64,000 nucleotides of DNA from an uncultured Blautia sp. GTDB taxonomy: Bacteria; Bacillota; Clostridia; Lachnospirales; Lachnospiraceae. Positions 32,528 to 40,629 of this stretch are shown piece after piece. A model generated the notes under the pieces. That model was not told where the DNA came from. It saw nothing but the letters and a program-made list of their open reading frames with translations, and ran no database searches. Location of the stretch: the NCBI GenBank assembly GCA_937900135.1, contig CALCDJ010000077.1, positions 124,001-188,000 on the forward strand, written 5' to 3'. The position numbers and the translations under genes were made by a program. The stretch's first letter is position 1; the number at the start of each line of letters is the position of its first letter.

Positions 32528-34249
32528 GGGAAACTGCTCCTCCTGCAAATTCATGTTTGAAAAATCTGCCAGCTTTACTTTGCATCGTTTCATATAACAC
32601 GCAATCCCATATTTTAAAATTTTATCCACTCCGTTCTCCCGGAGTTCTTCATCATATTTCTTTTCCTCTATCTGTTGTAGTGCCCGTTCACAAGCCTGAT
32701 CAAGATTTCCGTCATTGGCGTACTTGACTTCGATAAGGATAACCGTTTCACTGTTTTCGGTTTCAACGAGGATATCGCTGTATCCTTCGCCGCTTTCCTG
32801 ATTGGACGATACGTACCATTCTTCCTTCACACCCAGGATTCCAATCAGTATCCCATGATAAAAGTTTTCCTTACTTGCTTTTTTCACAAACGTATCCCGG
32901 ATACTGATGGTCTTTTTCAGGTAGCTCTCAAAAATTTCTCCTACCGTCGTTTCTTCACCGTTTTTCAGGGCATCACAGAATCGGCTTAATGTATCGCCAT
33001 CCTTTGCAACGCTCTCTTTAAAGTATTCCATGATCTGTGTTTCAAAAATATCCCGGACTTCCAGATTCGGTATTGCAAGTTTATACCGTTTTGCATCAAC
33101 CCTTCCACGCTGTGTTAAATATCCCGTCATAAACAACAGACTCCAGACGTTCTCTACCGACTGATACATTTCCGGATAGATAAGCTCCTGATGAATCTCT
33201 TTTATGATTTCCTCTCCGGCAAGCAGAGTTTCAATCTCACGCCTGGTTTTAAAATTACCGGACATTTGAATGAATTTCCTGACGGCATCATTACTGCTGG
33301 TGTTGATCCAATAATTTTCCGGAAAAGAATCCGCATGGTCTTTTAATTTATCACAGTAATTCAATACATCCCAGGGGCAGTACACTTCCACGCTGCCAAA
33401 CTGATACCCGTCATACCAGTTCTTTACTTCTTCATAATGATCCTCGATTTCATAATACTTCAGCATTTCTCTTACTTCCGTATCTGTAAAACCGAAATAT
33501 TCATCATACCGTTCATCTGTAATGGACAATACTTTCAGGTTATTAAGTCCCGTAAAGATACTTTCTTTTGAAATACGCATGCATCCTGTCATTACTGCAA
33601 ATTTCAGGCTGTCATTTGTTTTCAATGCCTGTTCCAATAAACTACGGATTAAAAAGATCATCTGATCATAATACCCGTTTTCAAATGCTTTTGCTAATGG
33701 AACATCATACTCATCAATCAGAAGAACTACTTTTGTTCCGTAATGTTTTTCCAATAATTCCGATAATATTTTCAATCCGCTGCAAAATACAGCTTTACTC
33801 ATTCCGCTATCTAAAAGTTTCTTATATTCTGACTTGTCATAATCACTTAAGGCATCACTCTCCAAAAGAAACTGCATTTTACCTGCTACATTCTTCATAA
33901 TCTGAACCGCAAAATCAAATGCATCCTCATAAGTGGCTGCATTGATTCCTTTCAGAGAAATGGAAATAACCGGATATTTCCCCATATACTCTTCACACAG
34001 TTTTTTATTTTTTGAAATTTCCAATCCATCATAGATACTCTGGTCTCTCTCTATGGAAAAAAAGTGCTCCAGCATACTCATATTTAAGGTTTTCCCAAAG
34101 CGTCTTGGTCTGGTAAAAAGATTTACCATTCCACCGTTACGGATCAGTTCTGAAATCAACCCCGTCTTATCCACATAATAATAGTTATCGTTAATAATCT
34201 GCTCAAAATTTTCCAATCCTACCGGAAGGCGTTTCTTTTCTTCACCCAT
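32519..34249 (-). CDS. AAA-ATPase-like protein with PD-(D/E)XK nuclease domain
   Basis: A 576-residue protein of the common AAA-ATPase_like/PDDEXK_9 group. The N-terminal ATPase-like domain has NYYYVDKTGLISELI and the atypical P-loop region RPRRFGKTLNMSMLEHFFS; DEYDVPLAKA supplies the Walker B. The C-terminal nuclease core is GYSDILVETENSETVILIEVKYA (D, E, K), preceded by YHGILIGILG. Many gut Firmicutes and Bacteroidetes carry multiple copies; the function is unknown, with defence or mobile-element roles proposed. The ATG at 34249 has AAGGAG ten bases upstream; the GTG at 34258 is too close. Codon usage looks slightly more A/T-rich than neighbours. Confidence 0.9.
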   Translation of the reverse strand: MGEEKKRLPVGLENFEQIINDNYYYVDKTGLISELIRNGGMVNLFTRPRRFGKTLNMSMLEHFFSIERDQSIYDGLEISKNKKLCEEYMGKYPVISISLKGINAATYEDAFDFAVQIMKNVAGKMQFLLESDALSDYDKSEYKKLLDSGMSKAVFCSGLKILSELLEKHYGTKVVLLIDEYDVPLAKAFENGYYDQMIFLIRSLLEQALKTNDSLKFAVMTGCMRISKESIFTGLNNLKVLSITDERYDEYFGFTDTEVREMLKYYEIEDHYEEVKNWYDGYQFGSVEVYCPWDVLNYCDKLKDHADSFPENYWINTSSNDAVRKFIQMSGNFKTRREIETLLAGEEIIKEIHQELIYPEMYQSVENVWSLLFMTGYLTQRGRVDAKRYKLAIPNLEVRDIFETQIMEYFKESVAKDGDTLSRFCDALKNGEETTVGEIFESYLKKTISIRDTFVKKASKENFYHGILIGILGVKEEWYVSSNQESGEGYSDILVETENSETVILIEVKYANDGNLDQACERALQQIEEKKYDEELRENGVDKILKYGIACYMKRCKVKLADFSNMNLQEEQFPLT

Positions 34250-34338
34250 GTTATTCACACTCCTTCTCTGCTGGTTTTATTATAACAAAGATCCGTACAA
34301 AAGCCTATACCTAACATTTCTCTTTCGGTTTCCACACG

Positions 34339-34349
34339 ACAGTTACTGT
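34339..34349. promoter_or_regulatory. Palindrome upstream of the two-component promoter
   Basis: ACAGTTACTGT, an 11-base palindrome about 40 bases before the -35 and between divergent genes, with looser outer symmetry (CCAC...GTGG). Candidate binding site for the local response regulator; not demonstrated. Confidence 0.35.
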
Positions 34350-34387
34350 AAACGTGGGTTGAATGGTTTCTCTTATTGGGGATTGTA

Positions 34388-34415
34388 TTGACAAGGTAAA
34401 TAAAATTTATACAAT
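34388..34415 (+). promoter_or_regulatory. Promoter of the response regulator operon
   Basis: TTGACA at 34388-34393, 16 bases, TACAAT at 34410-34415. The leader is about 125 bases long and contains a T9 tract at 34486-34494. Confidence 0.8.
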
Positions 34416-34547
34416 AATATCTGCATGGATGTAGATTTGAGGATTTTTGTCCGGATCTAGGGACGATGCCGCAGATATTACGGAGTTTTTTTTTGATAAA
34501 AAGTTGAAAATTACCAGGTATACTTTGAAAAAAGGAGATGTTAGAGT

Positions 34548-35222
34548 ATGGAAGCCTGTATTTTGATCGTGGACGACGAGCTGGATATTGTAAATATGCT
34601 GGCAGATTTTTTTTCGGGAAAAGGATATCGCATCCTGACTGCTTCAAGTGGTGAGAAGGCCATCCAACAGGCGGAACGAAAACCGGATCTTATTTTGCTG
34701 GATATTCAAATGCCGGGAATGGATGGGCTGACGGTCTGTAAACGCATACGGGATTATATATCCTGTCCGATTCTGTTCTTAACTGCCCGTATTGAAGATG
34801 CTGACAAAGTCAAAGGATTTGCAGCTGGCGGGGATGACTATATTGTAAAGCCTTTCTCCCTTGTGGAACTGGAAGTAAGGGTAAAGGCTCATCTGAGAAG
34901 GGAAGCCAGACACAGCGATTCCTCTTCTGTTAAATTTGCGGAGGAATTAACCATTGATTACGGGCAGCATTGTGTGTTCTGTAAGGGACAACCTCTTGTT
35001 CTTGCAAAAAAAGAATTCCAGATTGTAGAACTGCTGTCCCAAAATCCAGGGCAGGTCTTTGATAAAGAACGCATCTACGAAAAGATCTGGGGCTATGACA
35101 GCGAAGGAAACAGCAGTGTGGTAGCGGAACATATCCGCAGGATCAGAACAAAGCTTGCCTGTCTCACAGAAAAAACGTACATTGAAACCGTTTGGGGGGT
35201 GGGATATAAATGGGTAAAATAA
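34548..35222 (+). CDS. OmpR/PhoB-family response regulator
   Basis: A 224-residue regulator. The receiver domain has acidic residues D9-D10, phospho-acceptor D52 in LLDIQMPGMDG, and KPFSLVELEVRV with the conserved Lys; the winged-helix output domain (about 125-224) has LAKKEFQIVELLSQNPGQVF and HIRRIRTKL with VWGVGYKW at the end. AAAGGAG precedes the ATG. It overlaps the histidine kinase by 13 bases. It probably controls the following ABC transporter genes. Confidence 0.95.
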   Translation: MEACILIVDDELDIVNMLADFFSGKGYRILTASSGEKAIQQAERKPDLILLDIQMPGMDGLTVCKRIRDYISCPILFLTARIEDADKVKGFAAGGDDYIVKPFSLVELEVRVKAHLRREARHSDSSSVKFAEELTIDYGQHCVFCKGQPLVLAKKEFQIVELLSQNPGQVFDKERIYEKIWGYDSEGNSSVVAEHIRRIRTKLACLTEKTYIETVWGVGYKWVK

Positions 35223-36397
35223 GACAGATAGAAAAAAATCTGTCCTTGAAAAAAAGCATTGTATGTTACATCGGGGTGTTTGTTGCGCTTGCCATTGCAT
35301 TCAGCGTATCCACCGCTGCGATCTGTAATTATACAGCAGGGGAAATTAACAAAAACTATCCGCCCACAGGAGAAAAATATTATCTCACCAATCAAAAAGG
35401 AGAACGACTGGGGGAAGGCACTTATATTTATCAAAACAGAGCCCCATTAAGTGAAAGGGATGAAAGACTGCTGGATGTTCTGGATATACTTCCTGTAATT
35501 GCGGCACCCCTTTATTCTTTTGGGGGAATTCTGGCGGTGGCTTTTTTCTTTTATCGCAATAAATTAAAGGAACCCCTTGCAAGGCTGCAGGAGGCATCAG
35601 AAAAAATATCCCGAAATGAGCTGGATTTTCAGTTAGATTACCATTCCAGAGACGAAATGGGACAGCTTTGCGCATCCTTTGAGTTTATGCGCAAGACTCT
35701 TGCCTCTAATTTTTCTGAGATCTGGAGACAGATGGAAGAACGGAAACAGCTTAATGCGGCATTTGCCCATGACCTACGTACTCCTCTTACTGTGCTGAAG
35801 GGATATAATGAACTGCTACAGACCAGCGGGGACTCTAAGACCAGAAATACAGCTGTTACAATGGGAAGACATATCCAGCGGCTGGAACGATATGTGGACA
35901 GCATGAGTCATCTTCGCAGGCTGGAGGATGCCAGCCCCCAGTATGCAGAAACAGATATGGGCAAGCTTCTTGATACGTTCAAGGAAAGTACCGGAATATT
36001 ATGCGAACAAAAGAAGGCTGCTCTGAAATGGGAGAAGCATCTGATAAGCTCCCGGGCCTGCCTGGATGAAGCCTTTCTTTCTCAGGTATATCAGAACCTG
36101 ATTTCCAATGCACTGCGTTATGCAAAAAAAGAAGTTTGTGTTGTTTTTTCTCAGACGGAGAAAGGGATCATTTTAACCGTATCCGATGATGAACCGGGAT
36201 TTTCCCAAGAAGTTCTGAAAAAAGCAGCAAATCCCTATTTTACAGAGGAAGAAAATCGTACGGAACATTTCGGATTGGGATTGTATATTTGTAAACTTTT
36301 ATGTGAGCATCATGGAGGCTGGCTGAGGATAGAAAATGGAGCCCAAGGAGCAAAACTTACGGCTTGTTTCAGTATTCAAATTGTAGATAAAAAGTAG
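35210..36397 (+). CDS. HAMP-containing sensor histidine kinase
   Basis: A 395-residue membrane kinase. There are two membrane segments (about 16-38 and 92-114) enclosing a short external loop of about 50 residues, a HAMP domain (117-170), a HisKA domain with H187 in AFAHDLRTPLTVLKGY, and an HATPase domain with QNLISNALRYAKK (N box) and FGLGLYICKLLCEHHGG (G box). The short sensory loop resembles kinases that detect membrane-active compounds together with an ABC transporter. It is translationally coupled to the response regulator. Confidence 0.94.
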   Translation: MGKIRQIEKNLSLKKSIVCYIGVFVALAIAFSVSTAAICNYTAGEINKNYPPTGEKYYLTNQKGERLGEGTYIYQNRAPLSERDERLLDVLDILPVIAAPLYSFGGILAVAFFFYRNKLKEPLARLQEASEKISRNELDFQLDYHSRDEMGQLCASFEFMRKTLASNFSEIWRQMEERKQLNAAFAHDLRTPLTVLKGYNELLQTSGDSKTRNTAVTMGRHIQRLERYVDSMSHLRRLEDASPQYAETDMGKLLDTFKESTGILCEQKKAALKWEKHLISSRACLDEAFLSQVYQNLISNALRYAKKEVCVVFSQTEKGIILTVSDDEPGFSQEVLKKAANPYFTEEENRTEHFGLGLYICKLLCEHHGGWLRIENGAQGAKLTACFSIQIVDKK

Positions 36398-36408
36398 AAA
36401 ATGATTCG

Positions 36409-36445
36409 ATATACTCTCTGTGTAAACATGCAGAGAGTATTTTTG
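36409..36445 (+). terminator. Terminator between histidine kinase and ABC genes
   Basis: ATACTCTCTG / CAGAGAGTAT stem with a 10-base loop and a following TTTTG. It separates the kinase from the ABC genes, which therefore probably have their own promoter; I could not pick one confidently in 36446-36518. Confidence 0.85.
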
Positions 36446-36518
36446 TTGATTAGGAAAGTAGTACATTCTGTATTGACCTTATGGAAGGCTTTACTCTCTG
36501 TCAGGAAAGGAGTTTTTT

Positions 36519-37253
36519 ATGGAACTAAAAACGATTCAGCTGACAAAGAAATTTGGAACAAAAACTGTGGTAGACCATGTAGATCTTACGTTATCCAATG
36601 GATTCTATGGTTTGCTTGGGGCAAATGGCGCGGGGAAAACCACATTGATGCGTTTGCTTTGTAACCTTCAATCTCCCACTTCTGGAAACATACTTCTGAA
36701 TGGAAAACCCATCTCCCATCTCGGAGAAACCTATGGAAATCTGTTGGGATATCTGCCCCAGCATTTTGGGTATTATCCGGATTTTACCGCATGGGAATTT
36801 CTTATGTATGTGGCAGCTTTAAAGGGTTTGAATGAGAAACAGGCAGGGATGAGAATTTCTCAACTGTTGGAAGCCGTTACGCTCTCGGAAAAAAGCCATG
36901 ATAAGATCAAAACCTATTCCGGAGGGATGAAGCAGCGCTTGGGAATTGCACAGGCCATGCTAAATGCTCCCCGCATTCTTATTTTGGATGAACCCACAGC
37001 AGGACTTGACCCAAAGGAACGGGTACGTTTTCGTCATCTGCTTCAGGAATTTTCCAAAGATCGGATTGTGATCTTATCCACTCATATTGTTTCTGATGTG
37101 GAAGCTCTTGCAGAGAAAATCATTATAATGAAAACAGGAAAGATTTGTTACTTTGGAGAACCTCCTATAGGGTACGGTTCGTCAGATACACTGGAAGATT
37201 TATACTTACGTTATTTTAAGGAGGAAGAAAATGAAACCATTGATCTTATTTGA
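36519..37253 (+). CDS. ABC transporter ATP-binding protein
   Basis: A 244-residue ATPase. Walker A GANGAGKT at 34-41, Q-loop around LPQHFGYYPDF, signature SGGMKQ at 134-139, Walker B ILILDEP with D157-E158, and H-loop in VILSTHIVSD. AAAGGAG precedes the ATG, and the 3' end overlaps the permease start by 23 bases. It resembles drug/antimicrobial-peptide-type exporters of the ABC-2 group. Confidence 0.93.
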   Translation: MELKTIQLTKKFGTKTVVDHVDLTLSNGFYGLLGANGAGKTTLMRLLCNLQSPTSGNILLNGKPISHLGETYGNLLGYLPQHFGYYPDFTAWEFLMYVAALKGLNEKQAGMRISQLLEAVTLSEKSHDKIKTYSGGMKQRLGIAQAMLNAPRILILDEPTAGLDPKERVRFRHLLQEFSKDRIVILSTHIVSDVEALAEKIIIMKTGKICYFGEPPIGYGSSDTLEDLYLRYFKEEENETIDLI

Positions 37254-38307
37254 ACTGCGTAAAATCATAAAAAAACCTGCCGCTGTCGTAGCGATCCTTG
37301 GTATATTTTTCCTGTCGTTTCTGCTATCTTTTTCTACCTTTCATAACATGTATGCCTTTGACGGAAAACACGCAGAAGGTACCGGAAAAAAAGCGGTACA
37401 AATTGACAAGGAGGTGGCCAGAAAATATGAGGGGATTCTGACAGATGAAAAAGTGCAAAGAATCATGAAGGAATATCATCCTGTCCACGATCTTCGGGGG
37501 ATGAATGCAAAATATCTGTATAACAATGCCCTTCAATCTGCTGTTTTTTACCGTTTTTCTGATATGGACGGCAACTGGAATGGAACAATGGTAGCGGAAG
37601 TATTTGGAAATCAAGAGATAAAAGTCGGATATATCAATGGATGGCTTAGTATGGAGAAAGGGATGGCAAAGGTTTTTATTTTTTTGGATTTTGTGCTGAT
37701 GTTTCTTCTGGCTCCTGTATTTTCCAGGGAATACGGCGGGATGGATCAGATTCTCTTTACCAGCAGATATGGGAAGACAAAGTGCGTTGCTGCGAAGGTA
37801 ACGGCAAGTATACTGGTTGCCCTTTTTCTGACTTTCTTGACGGTGGGATGGAATCTGTTGCTGGGGTTGTTCTTTTATGGAACAGAGGGCCTGGACTGCT
37901 CCATTCTTTTGGCTCCTCTGGAGTTTTCTGAAGGTTATATTCCCTTTCCTCTTACCTGTGGTACGGTATTAGCCTATCAGATTCTTCTGGCTTTTCTGGG
38001 AAGTGTGAGTGTTGCAGGAATTACGCTGATGATATCCACGCTCTGTAAAAATCAGATGTTTACGCTGGCTTCTTCAGCTGTGGTGTATCTTTTGCCCTTG
38101 ATGCTTCCGGTTTCAGAATCCTCTCCCCTGTACCGGCTGGTGGTGCTAATGCCTATGTATTATGCCCAATATATTTCCCTGATGTCGGTGGAACAGATAG
38201 AAAACGGCCTTCTTTATGCTGTTTGGGCGGTACCGGTGACCATGCTTTTTCTGGCGGCAGGAACTTTTATCGCTCCTAAGATCTTTGCCAGACATGAGGT
38301 TTTCTGA
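37231..38307 (+). CDS. ABC-2-type transporter permease
   Basis: A 358-residue membrane protein. The first membrane segment (about 16-32) is followed by an external domain of about 105 residues and then five hydrophobic segments from residue 140 on (LDFVLMFLLAPVFSREY and others). RKIIKKPAAVVAILGI at the N-terminus and FSREYGGMDQILFTSRYGK are typical of ABC-2 exporters paired with such kinases. AAGGAGG precedes the ATG. The substrate is unknown; no lantibiotic or bacteriocin biosynthesis gene lies nearby. Confidence 0.9.
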   Translation: MKPLILFELRKIIKKPAAVVAILGIFFLSFLLSFSTFHNMYAFDGKHAEGTGKKAVQIDKEVARKYEGILTDEKVQRIMKEYHPVHDLRGMNAKYLYNNALQSAVFYRFSDMDGNWNGTMVAEVFGNQEIKVGYINGWLSMEKGMAKVFIFLDFVLMFLLAPVFSREYGGMDQILFTSRYGKTKCVAAKVTASILVALFLTFLTVGWNLLLGLFFYGTEGLDCSILLAPLEFSEGYIPFPLTCGTVLAYQILLAFLGSVSVAGITLMISTLCKNQMFTLASSAVVYLLPLMLPVSESSPLYRLVVLMPMYYAQYISLMSVEQIENGLLYAVWAVPVTMLFLAAGTFIAPKIFARHEVF

Positions 38308-38353
38308 CAGAAAGTTTCATAAAAAAATAAGATAAAATATTTTTCAAAAAAAC

Positions 38354-38382
38354 TGGAAGATTTCTAAAAAAAATGCTATACT
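38354..38382 (+). promoter_or_regulatory. Probable promoter of the folate operon
   Basis: TATACT at 38377-38382 preceded by TG one base earlier (extended -10), with a weak -35 (TGGAAG, 38354-38359) 17 bases upstream. It lies about 60 bases before the riboswitch. Confidence 0.55.
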
Positions 38383-38442
38383 TTTCCAGAAGGACAGTGA
38401 AATCCCAAAAGGAATTGCTGTTCAGAAAAAATAAATAATCGA

Positions 38443-38550
38443 TGCAAAATAGGATTTCATGCGTTAAGTGTTCCGTGGATGGGGAGTTGCCGCAGAAACG
38501 AAAAACCAGAGTCAGTGATGGTTTACGATATGAGATTCGCACCCGTTGCA
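38443..38550 (+). promoter_or_regulatory. Tetrahydrofolate (THF) riboswitch aptamer
   Basis: The RNA matches the THF aptamer layout. P1 is TGCAA/TTGCA at the ends; P2 GATTTCAT/ATGAGATT; then GCGTTAAGTG exactly as in known members; P3 TTCCGTGG/CCGCAGAA with the loop ATGGGGAGTTG; the conserved ACGAA; a hairpin AAACCA/TGGTTT; and the final GCACCCG. This and the next terminator occupy the 394-base gap 38308-38701, which contains no gene. It precedes folE, and a terminator follows directly, so folate should turn the operon off by transcription attenuation. Confidence 0.93.
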
Positions 38551-38563
38551 AACACAGATGCTT

Positions 38564-38630
38564 ACATCTCGATTGTGAAGGGATACGTCATTATTTATTC
38601 CAGATGCTCTTTCACATCGGGATGTTTTTT
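38564..38630 (+). terminator. Terminator forming the riboswitch expression platform
   Basis: ACATCTCGATTGTGAAG (from 38564) pairs with CTTTCACATCGGGATGT (to 38625) with one bulge and a few wobble pairs, followed by TTTTTT. Its 5' arm can also pair with the preceding AGATG (38557-38561), a possible antiterminator. Confidence 0.88.
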
Positions 38631-38701
38631 GTGGTACAGAAATCTAAACCTGGAACAAAAGCCCGCATCCCGAAAATCTAAACACAGGAGGTACGAGCTT
38701 T

Positions 38702-39256
38702 ATGGACTATGAAAAAATCAAAGAAGGTGTCCGGCTGATGCTGGAAGGAATCGGTGAGGACATCACACGAGAAGGGTTACTGGAAACTCCGGATCGTATT
38801 GCAAAAATGTGCAGTCAGATTTACGGAGGACTGTCTGAAGATCCAGGGGTACATTTGGGCAAACAGTTTACAGCTACAGAAAACAATATGGTGCTGGAAA
38901 AGGATATTACTTTTTATTCCACCTGTGAACATCACTTACTGCCCTTTTATGGAAAAGCACATGTGGCCTATATCCCCAACGGTCGTGTGGCAGGTTTAAG
39001 TAAACTGGCGAGAACGGTGGAGGTATTTGCCCGCCGCCCACAGATTCAGGAGAATATGACAGCGCAGATTGCAGATACCATGGAAACTTATCTGAAACCA
39101 AAGGGAATTATGATTATGATTGAGGCAGAACATATGTGTATGACCATGCGCGGGGTTCAGAAGCCAGGCACAAAAACGGTTACTACTGTGGTGAGGGGAG
39201 CCTTTGCGGAAGATTTCCTGCTTCAGCAGTCCTTCTACCAGATGGTGCGGTCATGA
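38702..39256 (+). CDS. folE: GTP cyclohydrolase I
   Basis: FolE (184 residues) converts GTP to 7,8-dihydroneopterin triphosphate, the first step of folate synthesis. The zinc ligands are the Cys and His of STCEHHLLPFYGKAHVAY and the Cys of MCMTMRGV; LETPDRIAKM and PNGRVAGLSKLAR are also family motifs. AGGAGG precedes the ATG. The stop overlaps the following HD gene by four bases. It is under THF riboswitch control. Confidence 0.97.
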   Translation: MDYEKIKEGVRLMLEGIGEDITREGLLETPDRIAKMCSQIYGGLSEDPGVHLGKQFTATENNMVLEKDITFYSTCEHHLLPFYGKAHVAYIPNGRVAGLSKLARTVEVFARRPQIQENMTAQIADTMETYLKPKGIMIMIEAEHMCMTMRGVQKPGTKTVTTVVRGAFAEDFLLQQSFYQMVRS

Positions 39257-39777
39257 ATATTACTTTAGAAGAGATAAAAAAACAGGAAGAATACAGCCGT
39301 CTTTCCCGAATCTGGGAGCATCCGGTTTACCAGGAGCAGTTTCAGAAACTCCAGGAGGCAGAACAGACAAGGGAATTCTGCAAACATACGCTGGAGCATT
39401 TTCTGGATGTGGCCCGGATTGCCTGGATTCTGAATCTGGAACAGGGATACGGCCTTTCCAGAGAGCTTCTTTATGGGGCGGCGCTGATGCATGATCTTGG
39501 AAGATATGGTGAGCTTTTGGAGGGAACACCACATGATGAGGCAAGCGCAGCCTTGTGTGAACAGCTTCTGCCCTCCTGTGGATTCTCCCAACAGGAAGTT
39601 CATACCATTGTCAATGCAGTTTTGCACCATCGGAGTCATAAAGAGCAGGAGGCTTTTGATCCATTTTCTGCCTGTCTTCGTCTTGCAGATAAGCTGTCCC
39701 GCAACTGTTTTGCCTGCCCCTCCTCTTCTTCCTGCAACTGGACAGAGGAAAAACGTAACCTGAAAATATACTTATAA
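39253..39777 (+). CDS. HD-domain hydrolase in the folate operon
   Basis: A 174-residue HD-superfamily protein. The metal-binding residues are H49 in LEHFLDVAR, H80-D81 in ALMHDLGRYGE, and D146 in LRLADKLSR; HH at 125-126 fits the extra His of some subfamilies. The C-terminus has a Cys cluster, C152, C155 and C161 (NCFACPSSSSCNW), of unknown role. The start is the ATG overlapping the folE stop (ATGA), so the two are tightly coupled. No Nudix enzyme for dihydroneopterin triphosphate is present in the operon, and this gene occupies its place; that function is inference. Confidence 0.85.
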   Translation: MNITLEEIKKQEEYSRLSRIWEHPVYQEQFQKLQEAEQTREFCKHTLEHFLDVARIAWILNLEQGYGLSRELLYGAALMHDLGRYGELLEGTPHDEASAALCEQLLPSCGFSQQEVHTIVNAVLHHRSHKEQEAFDPFSACLRLADKLSRNCFACPSSSSCNWTEEKRNLKIYL

Positions 39778-39805
39778 GCAGAGAAAAGAAATGAGGAATG
39801 GAATC

Positions 39806-40612
39806 ATGATCATTGGAAATAAAGTTTTTGATACAGAACATAAATGTTATGTAATGGGAATTTTAAATGTTACCCCGGATTCATTTTCTGACGGAGGAAA
39901 GTTCAACAACCTGGATGCAGCGCTGTTTCATGCAGAAGAAATGATACAGGAAGGGGCTTCCATCATTGACATTGGCGGCGAGTCTACCCGCCCTGGCCAT
40001 GAACAGATTACAGATGAAGAGGAAATCTCCCGGGTCATTCCTGTGATTGAGGCAGTGAAATTCCGCTTTGATATTCCTGTCTCCATTGATACTTATAAAG
40101 GAGCTGTGGCTGAGGCGGCGCTTAAGGCCGGCGCAGATCTGGTTAATGATATCTGGGGATTTTGCTACGATCCCCGTGTGGCGGAACTCACTGCGGAATA
40201 CGGGACAGCCTGCTGTCTGATGCACAACCGCAGAGAAGGGGTTTATCAGGATTTTTTAAAGGATGTGGTGTCCGATCTTCAGAATTCTGTGAACATTGCA
40301 AAAAAAGCAGGAGTTCCAGAGGATAGGATTATTCTGGACCCTGGTGTGGGATTTGCAAAAACACTGGAGGAAAATCTTGCCATCACCAATCATGTGGAGA
40401 TCCTTCATCAGCTGGGCTATCCCATCCTCCTTGGAACCTCACGAAAATCCATGATTGGACTGACTTTGGATCTTCCCTCAGATCAGCGTGTGGAGGGAAC
40501 TCTGGTGACAACGGTTATGGGTGTGATGAAGGGCTGCTCCTTTGTTCGCGTTCATGATGTAAAAGAGAATCTTCGTGCCATCCGTATGACCGAAGCAATT
40601 CTTTCCAGATAA
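39806..40612 (+). CDS. folP: Dihydropteroate synthase
   Basis: FolP (268 residues) joins hydroxymethyl-dihydropterin diphosphate to p-aminobenzoate. Motifs: MGILNVTPDSFSDGG, IGGESTRPGHEQI, LVNDIWGF, DPGVGFAKT, LGTSRKSMIG and RVHDV. I prefer ATG 39806 because GAGG is nine bases upstream, but ATG 39791 in the same frame remains possible. It lies between the HD gene and the folB-folK fusion. Confidence 0.96.
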   Translation: MIIGNKVFDTEHKCYVMGILNVTPDSFSDGGKFNNLDAALFHAEEMIQEGASIIDIGGESTRPGHEQITDEEEISRVIPVIEAVKFRFDIPVSIDTYKGAVAEAALKAGADLVNDIWGFCYDPRVAELTAEYGTACCLMHNRREGVYQDFLKDVVSDLQNSVNIAKKAGVPEDRIILDPGVGFAKTLEENLAITNHVEILHQLGYPILLGTSRKSMIGLTLDLPSDQRVEGTLVTTVMGVMKGCSFVRVHDVKENLRAIRMTEAILSR

Positions 40613-40629
40613 AAGAAGGAGGAAGGGCA

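Noticed and set aside
34415..34494. Inverted repeat TAATATCTGC/GCAGATATTA followed by T9 as an attenuator in the TCS leader
   Set aside because: The first arm lies at the -10 and before the predicted transcription start, so the RNA could not form the hairpin from this promoter. It would need an upstream start.
34255..34647. 130-residue minus-strand frame across the TCS promoter
   Set aside because: It covers a clear promoter and the start of the response regulator, is low in typical coding features and lacks a ribosome binding site.
38442..38712. Two small plus-strand frames in the folate leader
   Set aside because: They run through the riboswitch and terminator; the conserved feature there is RNA structure.
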